Below are positions 16,713 to 24,933 of a stretch of 42,367 nucleotides of DNA, in pieces. The position numbers and the translations under genes were made by a program. Under the pieces are notes generated by a model that saw only the letters and a list, made by a program, of their open reading frames with translations, was not told the DNA's origin and searched no databases. Each line of letters starts with the position of its first letter. Position 1 is the stretch's first letter. The stretch comes from Gammaproteobacteria bacterium. GTDB lineage: Bacteria; Pseudomonadota; Gammaproteobacteria; Pseudomonadales; Pseudohongiellaceae. The stretch lies in NCBI GenBank assembly GCA_028825335.1, contig JAPKAI010000017.1:1-42367 (forward strand). The letters are read 5' to 3'.

Positions 16713-16957
16713 CTGAATTCTATGACTACTGTGGCTTACCGCCAATTCTGCTATCAAGGCGCACTAGCGAAGGCATGTGCCGACCTGTCGAGACAGGCAA
16801 TGCCGCACAAGCAGAATTGGCTGCAAGCCCCTTTAGGCGGGCCTGACTCGCACCACTGTCGCGTTGTTGTGCTTGCAAGGGGCGACGACCATTACCGACG
16901 ATTGATCCTTACAGCGGCAAGCGTCAGACTCCCGGCCAGCAGTCATAGAATTCAACA
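16711..16957. other. Nested inverted-repeat element, candidate structured RNA or mobile palindrome
   Basis: The outer arms are GAATTCTATGACTACTG (16715-16731) and its complement at 16937-16953, 16 of 17 pairs, with a few more pairs outside. After a bulge the stem resumes: GCTTACCGC (16734-16742) with GCGGCAAGC (16914-16922), 8 of 9. Inside, GCCAATTCTGCT (16741-16752) pairs perfectly with 16810-16821 and encloses CCTGTC-GA-GACAGG (16784-16797). A second hairpin pairs GCCCCTT (16827-16833) with AAGGGGC (16877-16883), enclosing GCACCAC/GTTGTGC. Because both strands fold, orientation is unknown. It lies in the divergent gap between tusA and the M48 protease gene. It matches no RNA family I recognise (not RNase P, tmRNA, 6S or SRP). 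A 93-codon reading frame crosses it but looks spurious. Confidence 0.65.
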
Positions 16958-17043
16958 AAAGCTATTGGATATCGACCGAAAGTTACTCAAAACGACGAAT
17001 TAATTATGTTAATCTAAGACTTAGAGTATTATTAGTGGACATT

Positions 17044-18492
17044 ATGCACATCAGTTGCCCTAAAAAATCCCTAGTGTTGTTGCTCTCAGCGATTGTCCCT
17101 AGCTTGCTGTCAGCCCAGCCCGCCCTGCCCAGTCTCGGAGACCGTATCTCAGGGACCGTCTCGATTGAGCAGGAATATGCTATGGGACAACAGTTTCTCA
17201 GCGGCATTCGTCGTGGTGCGCCAACAATTTCCGATCCACTGCTGAATGCCTACCTTGAGAACGTAACCTATAAGCTCGCATCTAGGAGCCAGCTGCAGGA
17301 CCATCGCCTCTCCTTTATAATCATTGACAGTGAGGCGCTGAATGCCTTCGCCGCTCCCGGTGGCGTTATCGGCGTGAATACAGGCCTATTCCTCAATGCC
17401 CAGTCCGAAGCCGAATTTGCCTCGGTAATGGCCCACGAGATCGCTCATGTGAGCCAGCGTCATTTTGCTCGCGGAGTCGATGAGGCGAAAGCTGCAAGAA
17501 TTCCCGGCATGGCGGCATTGTTAGCTAGCGTAATTATCATGGCCACTTCCGATGTCGGCCACGGCAGCGCTGCCGTGGCTGCAGTTCAAGGGCGCTCACT
17601 TGAGAATCAACTGCGCTTCAGCAGAAGCAATGAAACTGAGGCTGATCGAGTCGGCCAAGATGTAATGTATCGCGCGGGCTTCGACCCAGATGGTATGTCG
17701 ACACTATTCGAGAGGCTGCTGGCCATCAAGCGTTTTGGGCGCCAGCCGCCGGAGTTCCTCCTCTCGCATCCCCTGACGGAGTCGCGCGTTTCAGGAAGTC
17801 GTGGTAGAGCGGATCGCTATCCACGACAGCAATACAGCGCTAATCTCGAATACCAAATTGTTCGTGCCCGAGTGGTCGGCCACTACGCGGCCAACAAGGC
17901 TGACCTCGTGCTTGAATATGAGCGCCTTCTTGAATACAGCACGAGTGAATTTACACGCGATGTAAATCGCTACGCCCTCGCTATCGCCTATTATGAGAAT
18001 CAGCAGTTTGCGCAAGCAAACGCAACTCTTGCGCCATTGTTAGAGAAGGACCCGAACCGTATTAGCTATGCAGTAACTCTGGCTGAAATTCTTACTGAAC
18101 AGAGCGAGCCAGGACAGGCAATTAGTTTCCTGCAGCGTCATCTTGCTATAAATCCGGGCAATAATGCGCTAACGATGGCCTATGTTGACGCACTCATAGA
18201 ATCACGCGCATATACCGCTGCCTCCGAGGCAATGGAGCGGCATAGCATTTCCCGACCCAACGACTTTCAACTCTGGTACAAGCTCGCAGAGACTCAGGGT
18301 CAAGCTGGTAATATCAGCGGGGTACACCAGGCTCGAGCGGAATATTTTCGTCTTTTAGGAGACTACCAGAGAGCACGACAGCAATTGCGTGCATCCTTGA
18401 AGATAGAGAGTGACAACGGGATCGCACCAGCTGAAGAAGCGCGTTTAAGACAGAAGATTCAAGAGATCGAAAAATTGCAGCAGAATGTCTAA
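17044..18492 (+). CDS. M48 family periplasmic metalloprotease with TPR repeats (BepA-like)
   Basis: A zinc protease and chaperone for outer-membrane protein quality control, like E. coli BepA. From ATG 17044 it is 482 residues: signal peptide (to about LLSAQ), then the M48 domain with HEIAH (131-135) and the third ligand in NETEADRVG (about 196-204), then TPR-like helices from about 280 to the end. AFAAPGGVIGVNTGLF (101-116) is a BepA-family edge strand. A GTG at 17035 would add three residues; no strong ribosome site decides between them. The BepA-like/nadA neighbourhood is shared with Pseudomonas. It is convergent with nadA, 73 bp apart. Confidence 0.92.
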   Translation: MHISCPKKSLVLLLSAIVPSLLSAQPALPSLGDRISGTVSIEQEYAMGQQFLSGIRRGAPTISDPLLNAYLENVTYKLASRSQLQDHRLSFIIIDSEALNAFAAPGGVIGVNTGLFLNAQSEAEFASVMAHEIAHVSQRHFARGVDEAKAARIPGMAALLASVIIMATSDVGHGSAAVAAVQGRSLENQLRFSRSNETEADRVGQDVMYRAGFDPDGMSTLFERLLAIKRFGRQPPEFLLSHPLTESRVSGSRGRADRYPRQQYSANLEYQIVRARVVGHYAANKADLVLEYERLLEYSTSEFTRDVNRYALAIAYYENQQFAQANATLAPLLEKDPNRISYAVTLAEILTEQSEPGQAISFLQRHLAINPGNNALTMAYVDALIESRAYTAASEAMERHSISRPNDFQLWYKLAETQGQAGNISGVHQARAEYFRLLGDYQRARQQLRASLKIESDNGIAPAEEARLRQKIQEIEKLQQNV

Positions 18493-18565
18493 AGCTGAGT
18501 TTTAGAGGTTTTAAAATCAGGCTCCTGCCCAACACTACCTCTTACGTTTACCTGTACACATAACT

Positions 18566-19657
18566 CTAGGCTTTTCCACGCACTTTCAACTGATTGTTCG
18601 CAGCGAAATCTAACATCCTCTGCAGCGGTATCATCGCCTTAGCAGCCAGCGCTGAGTCTATGTGTATCTCATTGCCAGTCGTTAGCAGAGAACCGTACAA
18701 GCTCTCCAATGAATTCATTCCCATCCATGGACATTGCGCACAACTGCGGCAGGTCGCATCGCTACCAGCTGTTGGCGCGATAATAAATGTCTTCTCGGGT
18801 GCTACCCGCTGCAAGCGGTGAAAAATACCCTGATCAGTCGCCACAATAATCTCTGATTTCTCAGACAGTTTCGCGGCATTGATGATCTGAGTAGTTGAGC
18901 CAACCACATCTGCTATCTCGAGTATTGCGCTAGGCGATTCAGGATGCGCTAGTATCGCTGCATTGGGATATAGCTTGCGCATATCGGCAAGGCCGCGCGC
19001 CTTAAACTCCTCATGCACGATACAGGCGGCATCCCACAACAGCATATCTGCACCGGTAGTCTTCTGAATATAGGAACCAAGGTGCTTATCGGGAGCCCAT
19101 ATTATCTTCTTACCTTCGTCCATCAAGTGTTCAACAACGTCTAAAGCGATGCTAGAGGTAACTACCCAATCAGCGCGCGCCTTCACGGCGGCCGAAGTAT
19201 TTGCGTAAACAACTACAGTGCGGTCCGGATGCTGGTCGCAGAAGGCGGAGAATTCATCAGCAGGGCAGCCAATATCCAGAGAACACGTCGCTTCTAGAGT
19301 TGGCATCAGAACGGTTTTTTCGGGGCTAAGAATCCTCGCAGACTCGCCCATAAATTTTACACCAGCGACAATAAGAATCTCGGCATCACAGTCTCTACCA
19401 AAACGCGCCATTTCTAAGCTATCGCCAACGAAACCACCGCTTTCCTCAGCGAGGTCTTGCAGCACTGCATCGGTATAGTAGTGAGCAACCAGACGCGCAT
19501 TCTTCTGCTGCATCAGTTGCTTGATATCGGCCTTATAAGCTTTCTGAGCTTCTTCATCCAGAACAGCGGGACGTACTGCACGGTCTAGATACTTGCGCAC
19601 GAGCGCGGTGTCTGCGGATAGCTCCGCAGAGATTTCACTTGAGATGATCTGATTCAT
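18566..19657 (-). CDS. nadA: Quinolinate synthase A
   Basis: NadA condenses iminoaspartate with dihydroxyacetone phosphate to quinolinate in NAD synthesis, using an oxygen-sensitive [4Fe-4S] cluster. From ATG 19657 the protein is 363 residues. [20 protein letters not shown] (about 56-75) binds substrate. Cluster cysteines are expected in [11 protein letters not shown] (about 125), in the ACIVHEEF segment (about 211), and in [19 protein letters not shown] near 305. A TTG at 19666 is also open but has no ribosome site. NadB is not in the window. The 218-bp gap above it leads into the accessory region by tRNA-Lys. Confidence 0.96.
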   Translation of the reverse strand: MNQIISSEISAELSADTALVRKYLDRAVRPAVLDEEAQKAYKADIKQLMQQKNARLVAHYYTDAVLQDLAEESGGFVGDSLEMARFGRDCDAEILIVAGVKFMGESARILSPEKTVLMPTLEATCSLDIGCPADEFSAFCDQHPDRTVVVYANTSAAVKARADWVVTSSIALDVVEHLMDEGKKIIWAPDKHLGSYIQKTTGADMLLWDAACIVHEEFKARGLADMRKLYPNAAILAHPESPSAILEIADVVGSTTQIINAAKLSEKSEIIVATDQGIFHRLQRVAPEKTFIIAPTAGSDATCRSCAQCPWMGMNSLESLYGSLLTTGNEIHIDSALAAKAMIPLQRMLDFAANNQLKVRGKA

Positions 19658-19749
19658 TTCCGCCAACTACGAATAATAACGACGGTGCAGTTTACCACAG
19701 CCTACTGTTCCCGTGCTGATGCGTGTAATTCTTGCAGGAGAGAAAATAG

Positions 19750-19773
19750 GGCACTCTGAAATAGTGCCTTTTT
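19750..19773. terminator. Hairpin with T-run, possible terminator between nadA and the TIR gene
   Basis: GGCACT (19750-19755) pairs with AGTGCC (19763-19768) around a 7-nt loop, followed on the plus strand by TTTTT. On the minus strand it is preceded by A5 and followed by CTATTTT, so it could work in either direction. It sits about 100 bp past the stop of the TIR gene. No plus-strand gene ends just before it, so the target is unclear. Confidence 0.4.
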
Positions 19774-19875
19774 GGCAACATATAGATTAAAGCTTGAGTA
19801 TATAACTGCCGCAGACCATTAGTGAAAGCTAGCCACTCCTAAGAAATAGATGAGCAAGCTAAGTCTGGAGGAAGA

Positions 19876-20295
19876 CTATATTCGTGGGGTTTTTCGTCTG
19901 TCAAGTTCTTCTTTAACAGCAGCGAACATCTCCCCAAATTTATCCTCGAACGTAAGATTGACTCTAAGTTCTTGCATGTTGGATATACTAAACGGCAAAT
20001 GAGTCTCCTTGAATTTCACGTACAAGCGATCCTTTTCAACTCTTTCAGAATAAGCAATCTCTTCTCCGATGTATTTAGATTCGTGGACGTCGTGACTTAG
20101 AACGAGTAAGAAAAGTGGGCATTGATCGATTGTCTTTGCGATATCCTTCTTCCAACTTTCGGTGCCTGACTCCAGGTTCGTGTCTATCCAAACCTTATAT
20201 TTACCCGAGGCTCTGAGAATTCGCACAAGCCCTAGTGTGGACTTTTCAGCATCGTTCCTCGAATAGCTGACATACCATAAAACTGATTCTTGCAT
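19876..20295 (-). CDS. Stand-alone TIR-domain protein
   Basis: A 139-residue protein that is almost entirely a TIR domain. WYVSYSRNDAEKS (7-19) is the first strand and BB-type start, VWIDTNLESGTESWKKDI (35-52) follows, and CPLFLLVLSHD (59-69) is the central strand. SKYIGEEIAYSE (73-84) places Glu79 where TIR NADases have the catalytic glutamate. Bacterial TIR proteins cleave NAD+ or make signals from it in antiphage systems such as Thoeris. No SIR2, SLOG, cyclase or other partner lies beside it, so the role is open: an enzyme, a remnant, or a host-interaction protein. It has no signal peptide or membrane segment. ATG 20295 has GGGGA almost touching it. The gene looks AT-richer than its core neighbours. 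Confidence 0.85.
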   Translation of the reverse strand: MQESVLWYVSYSRNDAEKSTLGLVRILRASGKYKVWIDTNLESGTESWKKDIAKTIDQCPLFLLVLSHDVHESKYIGEEIAYSERVEKDRLYVKFKETHLPFSISNMQELRVNLTFEDKFGEMFAAVKEELDRRKTPRI

Positions 20296-20435
20296 TCCCC
20301 GAGGGCTCCATTCGAGTTATCGGAATCTACATTTTCCCGACGCAGTGAAGACACCTCCATTGCCACAGGTCTACTAAAAATCCTCCGCCACCAAGAATTC
20401 ATTTATCGTCCGGCGAACATTGTATTGAGAATCAA

Positions 20436-20472
20436 AGTATAGCGTCTTGATTGTTAATCAAGACGCTATACT
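20436..20472. repeat. Perfect 17-bp inverted repeat with 3-nt loop
   Basis: AGTATAGCGTCTTGATT, loop GTT, then the exact complement ending CGCTATACT. No T-run follows on the plus strand, so it is not a standard terminator there; on the minus strand TTTGATT follows, also poor. It lies 141 bp upstream of the TIR start and 320 bp upstream of the RNase H start. It could be a protein-binding palindrome, a transposon or recombination site, or a small RNA hairpin. Confidence 0.85.
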
Positions 20473-20503
20473 GGAAGCTGTCATAAATATCAGTTGTTTT
20501 CGG

Positions 20504-20629
20504 TTAGTTTCTTAGCGAAAAAATCCATGACCGGCGTAGGACTGATCCCAGCTCGTCATCATTCACAATATCGGCTAGGAAAGCGGGCTGTTCGTTCAGA
20601 ATGCTCTCTGCCGCGAAATCGCAATTAGC
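20504..20629 (-). pseudogene. Possible gene relic (42 open codons)
   Basis: On the minus strand 20629 to 20504 reads as AESILNEQPAFLADIVNDDE then LGSVLRRSWIFSLRN and a stop. The composition is protein-like, with an acidic helix-like stretch, and there is no start codon or ribosome site. A stop lies just above it. It may be the remains of a gene lost from this accessory region. I cannot name the family, and chance is possible. Confidence 0.25.
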
Positions 20630-20791
20630 TTAAGACCTAATGTGGACCAGACCAGCCTGCCCATAAGGCCCCGCCCCTTATGTAGCTCTATTGCTATGGT
20701 ACGATACGTGCAACAGCGCAAAATTTTCCTGATATTTTAGGGCATTAGCAGATTTCCTATTCAACACTCTATAACGGATGTGGACGAAGTA

Positions 20792-21553
20792 ATGGCGAAG
20801 CAAAAGTTCTATGTAGTATGGGCGGGAAAAAACACAGGTATATTCAATAACTGGCCGGAAGTACAAAAGTCCGTTATTGGCTATAAAGGGGCCAAGCACA
20901 AGAGCTTCCCTACCCTGGCTGAGGCCGAAGCAGCTTTCAGTAAAGCCCCCGAGCAAACCAGGGCCTCATCAAGCCCCGCTAAGGTGTCAAAAAATTCCAC
21001 AAGCACTACAGTGACGTCCATAGCCATGGACCCGCTCTTCGACGTCCATATATTCTCTGATGGCGGTTGCGACCCTAACCCGGGAGAGGCGGCATCTGGA
21101 GTTGCGGTGTATGAATCCGGCAGCCTTAGAAACCTCTATCACGGCCTTTATGACCCTAATGGTACTAACAACACAGCAGAGCTGAATGCTCTCCACCAAG
21201 CCATGCTGCTTGCTGAGAGGGAGCTAAAGCAAGGTAAGAAAGTTCAGATACTTTCTGACTCCACCTACTCAGTGAATTCAATGACACTCTGGGGGGAAGG
21301 CTGGAAGCGCTCTGGCAGGTTGTTTGGCAAGGGCAAGGTTTTAGCCAATCGAGAACTCATAGCCCAGATGTTAGAGGTTTACATCGAGATAGCTGCGCAC
21401 ATCAACTTAGTCCACGTGAAAGCTCACATCGGTATTGAAGGAAATGAACTTGCAGACAGGATGTGTACCTTAGCTATTCGGGGAAAGGTTGTTAATTTTG
21501 AGCCGCTTGAAGAGCCCGATATCGCTGCACTATTAGCAGTGGATAGTTGTTAA
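20792..21553 (+). CDS. Ribonuclease H with viroplasmin-type N-terminal domain
   Basis: A 253-residue RNase H1-like enzyme that cuts RNA in RNA-DNA hybrids. Residues 1-50 (KFYVVWAGKNTGIFNNW...SFPTLAEAEAAF) form the viroplasmin/hybrid-binding domain found in eukaryotic RNase H1 and in some bacteria. A serine-rich linker follows (about 55-75). The catalytic domain (about 80-230) has Asp in IFSDGGCDPNPG, Glu in NNTAELNAL, Asp in ILSDSTYS and Asp in GNELADRM, the full DEDD set. ATG 20792 is preferred over GTG 20780: GGACG lies 8 nt before it and the domain starts at once. It lies at the tRNA-Lys accessory site, and such genes also occur on phages and islands. The main rnhA gene is not in this window. 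Confidence 0.9.
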   Translation: MAKQKFYVVWAGKNTGIFNNWPEVQKSVIGYKGAKHKSFPTLAEAEAAFSKAPEQTRASSSPAKVSKNSTSTTVTSIAMDPLFDVHIFSDGGCDPNPGEAASGVAVYESGSLRNLYHGLYDPNGTNNTAELNALHQAMLLAERELKQGKKVQILSDSTYSVNSMTLWGEGWKRSGRLFGKGKVLANRELIAQMLEVYIEIAAHINLVHVKAHIGIEGNELADRMCTLAIRGKVVNFEPLEEPDIAALLAVDSC

Positions 21554-21741
21554 ATTTGCATACCTCTTCTAGCGACCGTGCAGACAGGTCTTCTAAAAAA
21601 TCTTAGTTTTCTCCTAAGAGCTGCTAGGACACTACAAAGGTACTAGTTATTAATAGAAGAAGAGGAAGAACAACTCTTTAATGGACGCTCTAAGGAGCCA
21701 CAGGGATTGGTATTACAAAGAGTTACGAACAAAGAAGAAAT

Positions 21742-21817
21742 TGGTGGGGCGTGTGCGACTTGAACGCACGACCAATTGGTTAAAAGCCAACTGCTCTACC
21801 AACTGAGCTAACGCCCC
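21742..21817 (-). tRNA. tRNA-Lys (anticodon TTT)
   Basis: A complete 76-nt cloverleaf on the minus strand: acceptor GGGGCGT with ACGCCCC, discriminator A, encoded CCA, D arm TAGCTCAG, anticodon loop CTTTTAA (anticodon TTT) and T arm GTTCAAGTC. It follows queC by 80 bp on the same strand. It may be read from a weak local promoter (TTGTCT, 15 nt, TACTAT) or with queC. In Pseudomonas the tRNA-Lys after queC is an integration site for islands of the PAPI-1/pKLC102 type. Confidence 0.97.
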
Positions 21818-21897
21818 AATGAGAGGGCGCCATAGTACTATCATAATAAAAAAAGACAAGTCATGACGGACACTTTTTAACCTCAAATTGACTATTC

Positions 21898-22584
21898 TCA
21901 CTCTTGATAGCGTGTCGGGTCCTCTACTTCTGCTTTTTCGAAGCCACTAGCTCGAAATCTGCAGCTATCACACTGACCACAGGCTCTGCCTTCGGAGTCC
22001 GCCTGATAACAAGATACGGTTGTGCCATAGTCCACAGACAGGCCAGCGCCTGTCTTGATAATTTCCGCTTTAGTTAAATCGATCAGCGGCGTTTCCAAAC
22101 TGATTACCGCGCCTTCAACTCCTACTTTCGTCGCCAAATTAATGAGTGTCTGAAATGCCTCGATGTACTCAGGCCGACAGTCGGGATACCCCGAATAGTC
22201 CAGCGCGTTCACCCCGATAAAAATCGCATCCGCATTCAGTACTTCGGCCCAGGCTAAAGCGTAGGATAAGAATACTGTGTTTCTAGCTGGCACATAGGTC
22301 ACAGGAATCCCCACTGACTCTTGTTCCGGAACCGATATGCCTGTATCTGTAAGCGCAGACCCGCCAATGGCAGCCATATTTAGCTCGATGACCTTGTGCT
22401 CCAACACGTTCCCAGTCTCAGCTACGCACCTTGCAGCTATGAGTTCACTGCTAGCCCTCTGCCCGTAGTCAAAACTGAGCGCATAACATTCGAAACCACG
22501 ATCTTTAGCAATGGCGAGGCAGGTTGCCGAATCCAACCCACCCGAAACCAAAACTACTGCTCTGTTTCTCTTTAGTGCTGTCAT
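21898..22584 (-). CDS. queC: 7-cyano-7-deazaguanine synthase (QueC)
   Basis: QueC makes preQ0 from 7-carboxy-7-deazaguanine with ATP and ammonia. The 228-residue protein has the PP-loop [13 protein letters not shown] near the N-terminus and a C-terminal zinc site in [21 protein letters not shown], four cysteines. ALSFDYGQR and VPARN are family segments. ATG 22584 is preferred over TTG 22614, which would overlap queE; GGG lies 6 nt before it. It is 16 bp below queE, so the two are co-transcribed. Confidence 0.95.
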   Translation of the reverse strand: MTALKRNRAVVLVSGGLDSATCLAIAKDRGFECYALSFDYGQRASSELIAARCVAETGNVLEHKVIELNMAAIGGSALTDTGISVPEQESVGIPVTYVPARNTVFLSYALAWAEVLNADAIFIGVNALDYSGYPDCRPEYIEAFQTLINLATKVGVEGAVISLETPLIDLTKAEIIKTGAGLSVDYGTTVSCYQADSEGRACGQCDSCRFRASGFEKAEVEDPTRYQE

Positions 22585-22600
22585 ACGTACCCGGCGAGAC

Positions 22601-23254
22601 TCACTTGCCTGCAACCGAACCCCATATCTGTTTATGTAATTGCATCTGCATGCGGATTCTTAGTTTGTCCCTCAAGATCCATTCAGCTAACTGCGCCGGC
22701 TCTATCTCTTCAAACGAAGGCGAAAAGAGTATTTCATCCACCTTAGCCCTTAGGTCGTATTGATCAAGCTTAGCTTTAGACCACAGGTAGTCTTTCTCAT
22801 CGCAGATCACGAACTTTACTTGGTCGCTAGGCTTCAGGAATGCGATGTTCTCATAGCGGTTTTTTTCAACCTCTTGCGATGCAGGCGTCTTTAGGTCCAT
22901 AACAATCGAAACTCTTTTATCGACTTGTTCGATGGGCATTGCTCCACTAGTTTCTAGCGAGACGTTATAGCCTGCATCACACAACTGCTCCAGCAGCGAC
23001 AGACAGTTTGGCTGCGCCAAAGGCTCCCCTCCTGTTACCGTCACATATTCACAACTGTATTCTTCTAACACTGCTTTTATGGCATCCAACTGCATGACCT
23101 CGCCGCCGTCGAAAGCATAAGCTGTATCGCAGTATTGGCAGCGAAGTGGACAGCCCGTTAAGCGTACGAATACGGTCGGAATACCCACAGTTTTCGACTC
23201 ACCTTGCAACGAATGAAATATCTCAGTGATACGTAGAGTGCTTGTGGGGCTCAT
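22601..23254 (-). CDS. queE: 7-carboxy-7-deazaguanine synthase (QueE), radical SAM
   Basis: QueE rearranges 6-carboxytetrahydropterin, the QueD product, to 7-carboxy-7-deazaguanine. The 217-residue protein carries the radical SAM motif CPLRCQYCD (CxxxCxxC) near residue 35. IFHSLQGES, a QueE signature, lies before it, and [10 protein letters not shown] lies after. ATG 23254 gives [13 protein letters not shown]; a TTG at 23275 adds seven residues and is less likely. It lies between cpoB and queC, as in Pseudomonas. The 99-bp gap above it holds a small palindrome (ATGCGC/GCGCAT) and may carry its own promoter. Confidence 0.95.
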   Translation of the reverse strand: MSPTSTLRITEIFHSLQGESKTVGIPTVFVRLTGCPLRCQYCDTAYAFDGGEVMQLDAIKAVLEEYSCEYVTVTGGEPLAQPNCLSLLEQLCDAGYNVSLETSGAMPIEQVDKRVSIVMDLKTPASQEVEKNRYENIAFLKPSDQVKFVICDEKDYLWSKAKLDQYDLRAKVDEILFSPSFEEIEPAQLAEWILRDKLRIRMQMQLHKQIWGSVAGK

Positions 23255-23353
23255 TGTGCTGTCTCTTGAAAACAATAACTGCGACTATCCCGCCACGCAA
23301 AATGCGCTGCGCATAGCCTTCTTCCGAGTATTTTCTGGAATCTGATTATTTAA

Positions 23354-24289
23354 TTAGTCGAGGGATAGTAGCCGGGTATCCGCTAAGTTAGCGACACCGG
23401 TATTAGGAAACCTTCTTCTTATGTCACTCAATAGCCGCCTTGCTTCAGAGATGTTTCCCATGCCTTCGTAAGCAAGCGCCAGCCCATAGAGAGCATCTGG
23501 TAGCTTCGCCGAATCTTGATGTTGATTTCCGATCACCTCATAAGACTCTACCGCCTCGCTGTATCGATCCAAGTAGAGATAGGCCTGCCCTTTCCAATAG
23601 TGCGCGTTGGCGACGAAACGGCCTTGGGGATAGATGCTCAAGTACTGATCGAATTCTGCTATCGATAGATCGAAATTACTCTTAATTACCGAGTCATAGG
23701 CCATCTGATAAAGCTGCTGTTCGCTGAGTACCGCTGGTTCTAATGTACCTCTTCCTATGTTTCGCGTAGCCGGTGCTACGTTAAGAGTAGTTGCAGGTGA
23801 CAACAGTTGCGACTGTGCCCGCCCCTGCGATGGAGAAACAGAACCTGGACGAGTATTAGAGATTGATCTTTGGATTAGTGGTGTTGTATTACTGGTCGGC
23901 GCCACCGCTGTGCTGCCGCCAGGAGTAGTTCTATCCACTGCGACGGGCGCAGCAATCGATGCACTAGATTCGAGGCCACTCAATCTGTCATCGACATTCG
24001 TATAGCGACCGAGAGAATCGCGCTGCATTTTTCGCAGCTCAAAGCTCTGCTCCTCAACCATCGCTCTTAGAGACTGAACCTCGGTCTGCAGATCACCAAT
24101 CTGATCGAGCAGGAGCGACATTGCATCATTATTGTTGCCGGCTATCGGGGCTGAACGAGCTTGCCCGGGAGTGAAAGGCTGTGATTCAACTACTGAACCA
24201 ACCCCTTGAGCTACAACGGACGAACTAAGCAGGCTTGCACAAAAGACAATATGCAGCTTACGCGTTGCAGCCTTCAGAGTGTGATTCAT
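23354..24289 (-). CDS. cpoB: Cell division coordinator CpoB (YbgF)
   Basis: CpoB is a periplasmic TolA partner that links outer-membrane constriction to peptidoglycan synthesis at division. The 311-residue protein has a signal peptide (cleaved near SSVVAQ), a coiled coil (about 55-105, LLDQIGDLQTEVQSLRAMVEEQ), and a long Ser/Thr/Pro-rich linker (about 110-190). The C-terminal TPR domain (190-305) includes YQMAYDSVIKSNFDLSIAEF and GRFVANAHYWKGQAYLYL. This is the family layout, with a longer linker than E. coli. It lies 28 bp after pal, closing the tol-pal group. Confidence 0.93.
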   Translation of the reverse strand: MNHTLKAATRKLHIVFCASLLSSSVVAQGVGSVVESQPFTPGQARSAPIAGNNNDAMSLLLDQIGDLQTEVQSLRAMVEEQSFELRKMQRDSLGRYTNVDDRLSGLESSASIAAPVAVDRTTPGGSTAVAPTSNTTPLIQRSISNTRPGSVSPSQGRAQSQLLSPATTLNVAPATRNIGRGTLEPAVLSEQQLYQMAYDSVIKSNFDLSIAEFDQYLSIYPQGRFVANAHYWKGQAYLYLDRYSEAVESYEVIGNQHQDSAKLPDALYGLALAYEGMGNISEARRLLSDIRRRFPNTGVANLADTRLLSLD

Positions 24290-24317
24290 AGTTTGTTACT
24301 ACCACGTAGTTAAGTGC

Positions 24318-24866
24318 TTATCGAGAAACAACTTCTACGCGACGATTACGGCTATAAGCATTGTTGCTTTGGCCAGCTTGCGCAGGTTGTTCTTCACCGT
24401 AGCTAACCACTTCAATCTGCGAACGCGAGGCGCCATTCACAATTAAGTAGTTAAGGACGCTGTTTGCACGACGCTCGCCCAAGGCTAGGTTATATTCGCG
24501 CGTACCGCGCTCATCGCCATGGCCTTCAAGACGAATGCTTTTACTGGAATTTTCAGCAAGATCGCGGGCGTGAAAAGAAAGAGTCTCACGGTCCGCTGGC
24601 TTAAACTCTGCGATATCGAAATCAAAGTAGAATACAGTCTGACGCAGAGCATTCTCAGCTCGAATCTCTTCTTGAGTCAGCTGACCCGAGGTCGAACCTG
24701 GGTTTGTGCGCGCGGAGCCATTATTCGACGAGCCGCTGCTTGAAGAGCCTTCGCCGTCCATTGCACCCTCTTCTTCAGTATCGCTGGTTGAACTACATGC
24801 CACCAAGGCAAATAGTGAGATAGCCATAAGGCCGATTTTAATTGTCTGTATGCTTTCCTTTATCAC
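24318..24866 (-). CDS. pal: Peptidoglycan-associated lipoprotein Pal
   Basis: Pal anchors the outer membrane to peptidoglycan and binds TolB. The 182-residue protein has a lipoprotein signal peptide with lipobox ALVAC (Cys24), a Ser/Gly/Asn-rich linker, and an OmpA-like domain (about 70-182). VYFDFDIAEFKPADRE and RLEGHGDERGTREYN hold the residues that bind diaminopimelate. The start is GTG, backed by a strong GGAGG 9 nt before it, and no ATG lies before residue 14. It is 67 bp below tolB. Called oprL in Pseudomonas. Confidence 0.97.
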   Translation of the reverse strand: MIKESIQTIKIGLMAISLFALVACSSTSDTEEEGAMDGEGSSSSGSSNNGSARTNPGSTSGQLTQEEIRAENALRQTVFYFDFDIAEFKPADRETLSFHARDLAENSSKSIRLEGHGDERGTREYNLALGERRANSVLNYLIVNGASRSQIEVVSYGEEQPAQAGQSNNAYSRNRRVEVVSR

Positions 24867-24933
24867 TCTTTGAGTCCTCCAAAGACTTAAATCGTTATCT
24901 AAAAAAATCTGCTACTTTTAGTGATTCAACTGC

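Noticed and set aside
16722-17003. 93-codon plus-strand frame over the palindromic element
   Set aside because: It follows the inverted repeats, has no ribosome site, and its residue mix (many His, Gln, Cys) fits no family; structure explains the sequence better.
19660-21741. Direct-repeat att site copying the tRNA-Lys 3' end
   Set aside because: I searched by eye for the GGGGCGTGTGCGAC block below the tRNA and found no second copy, so no island boundary is claimed.
23302-23314. ATGCGC-T-GCGCAT palindrome above queE as a terminator
   Set aside because: Only 6 bp with a single-base loop, too tight to fold as such, and only a short TTTT follows.
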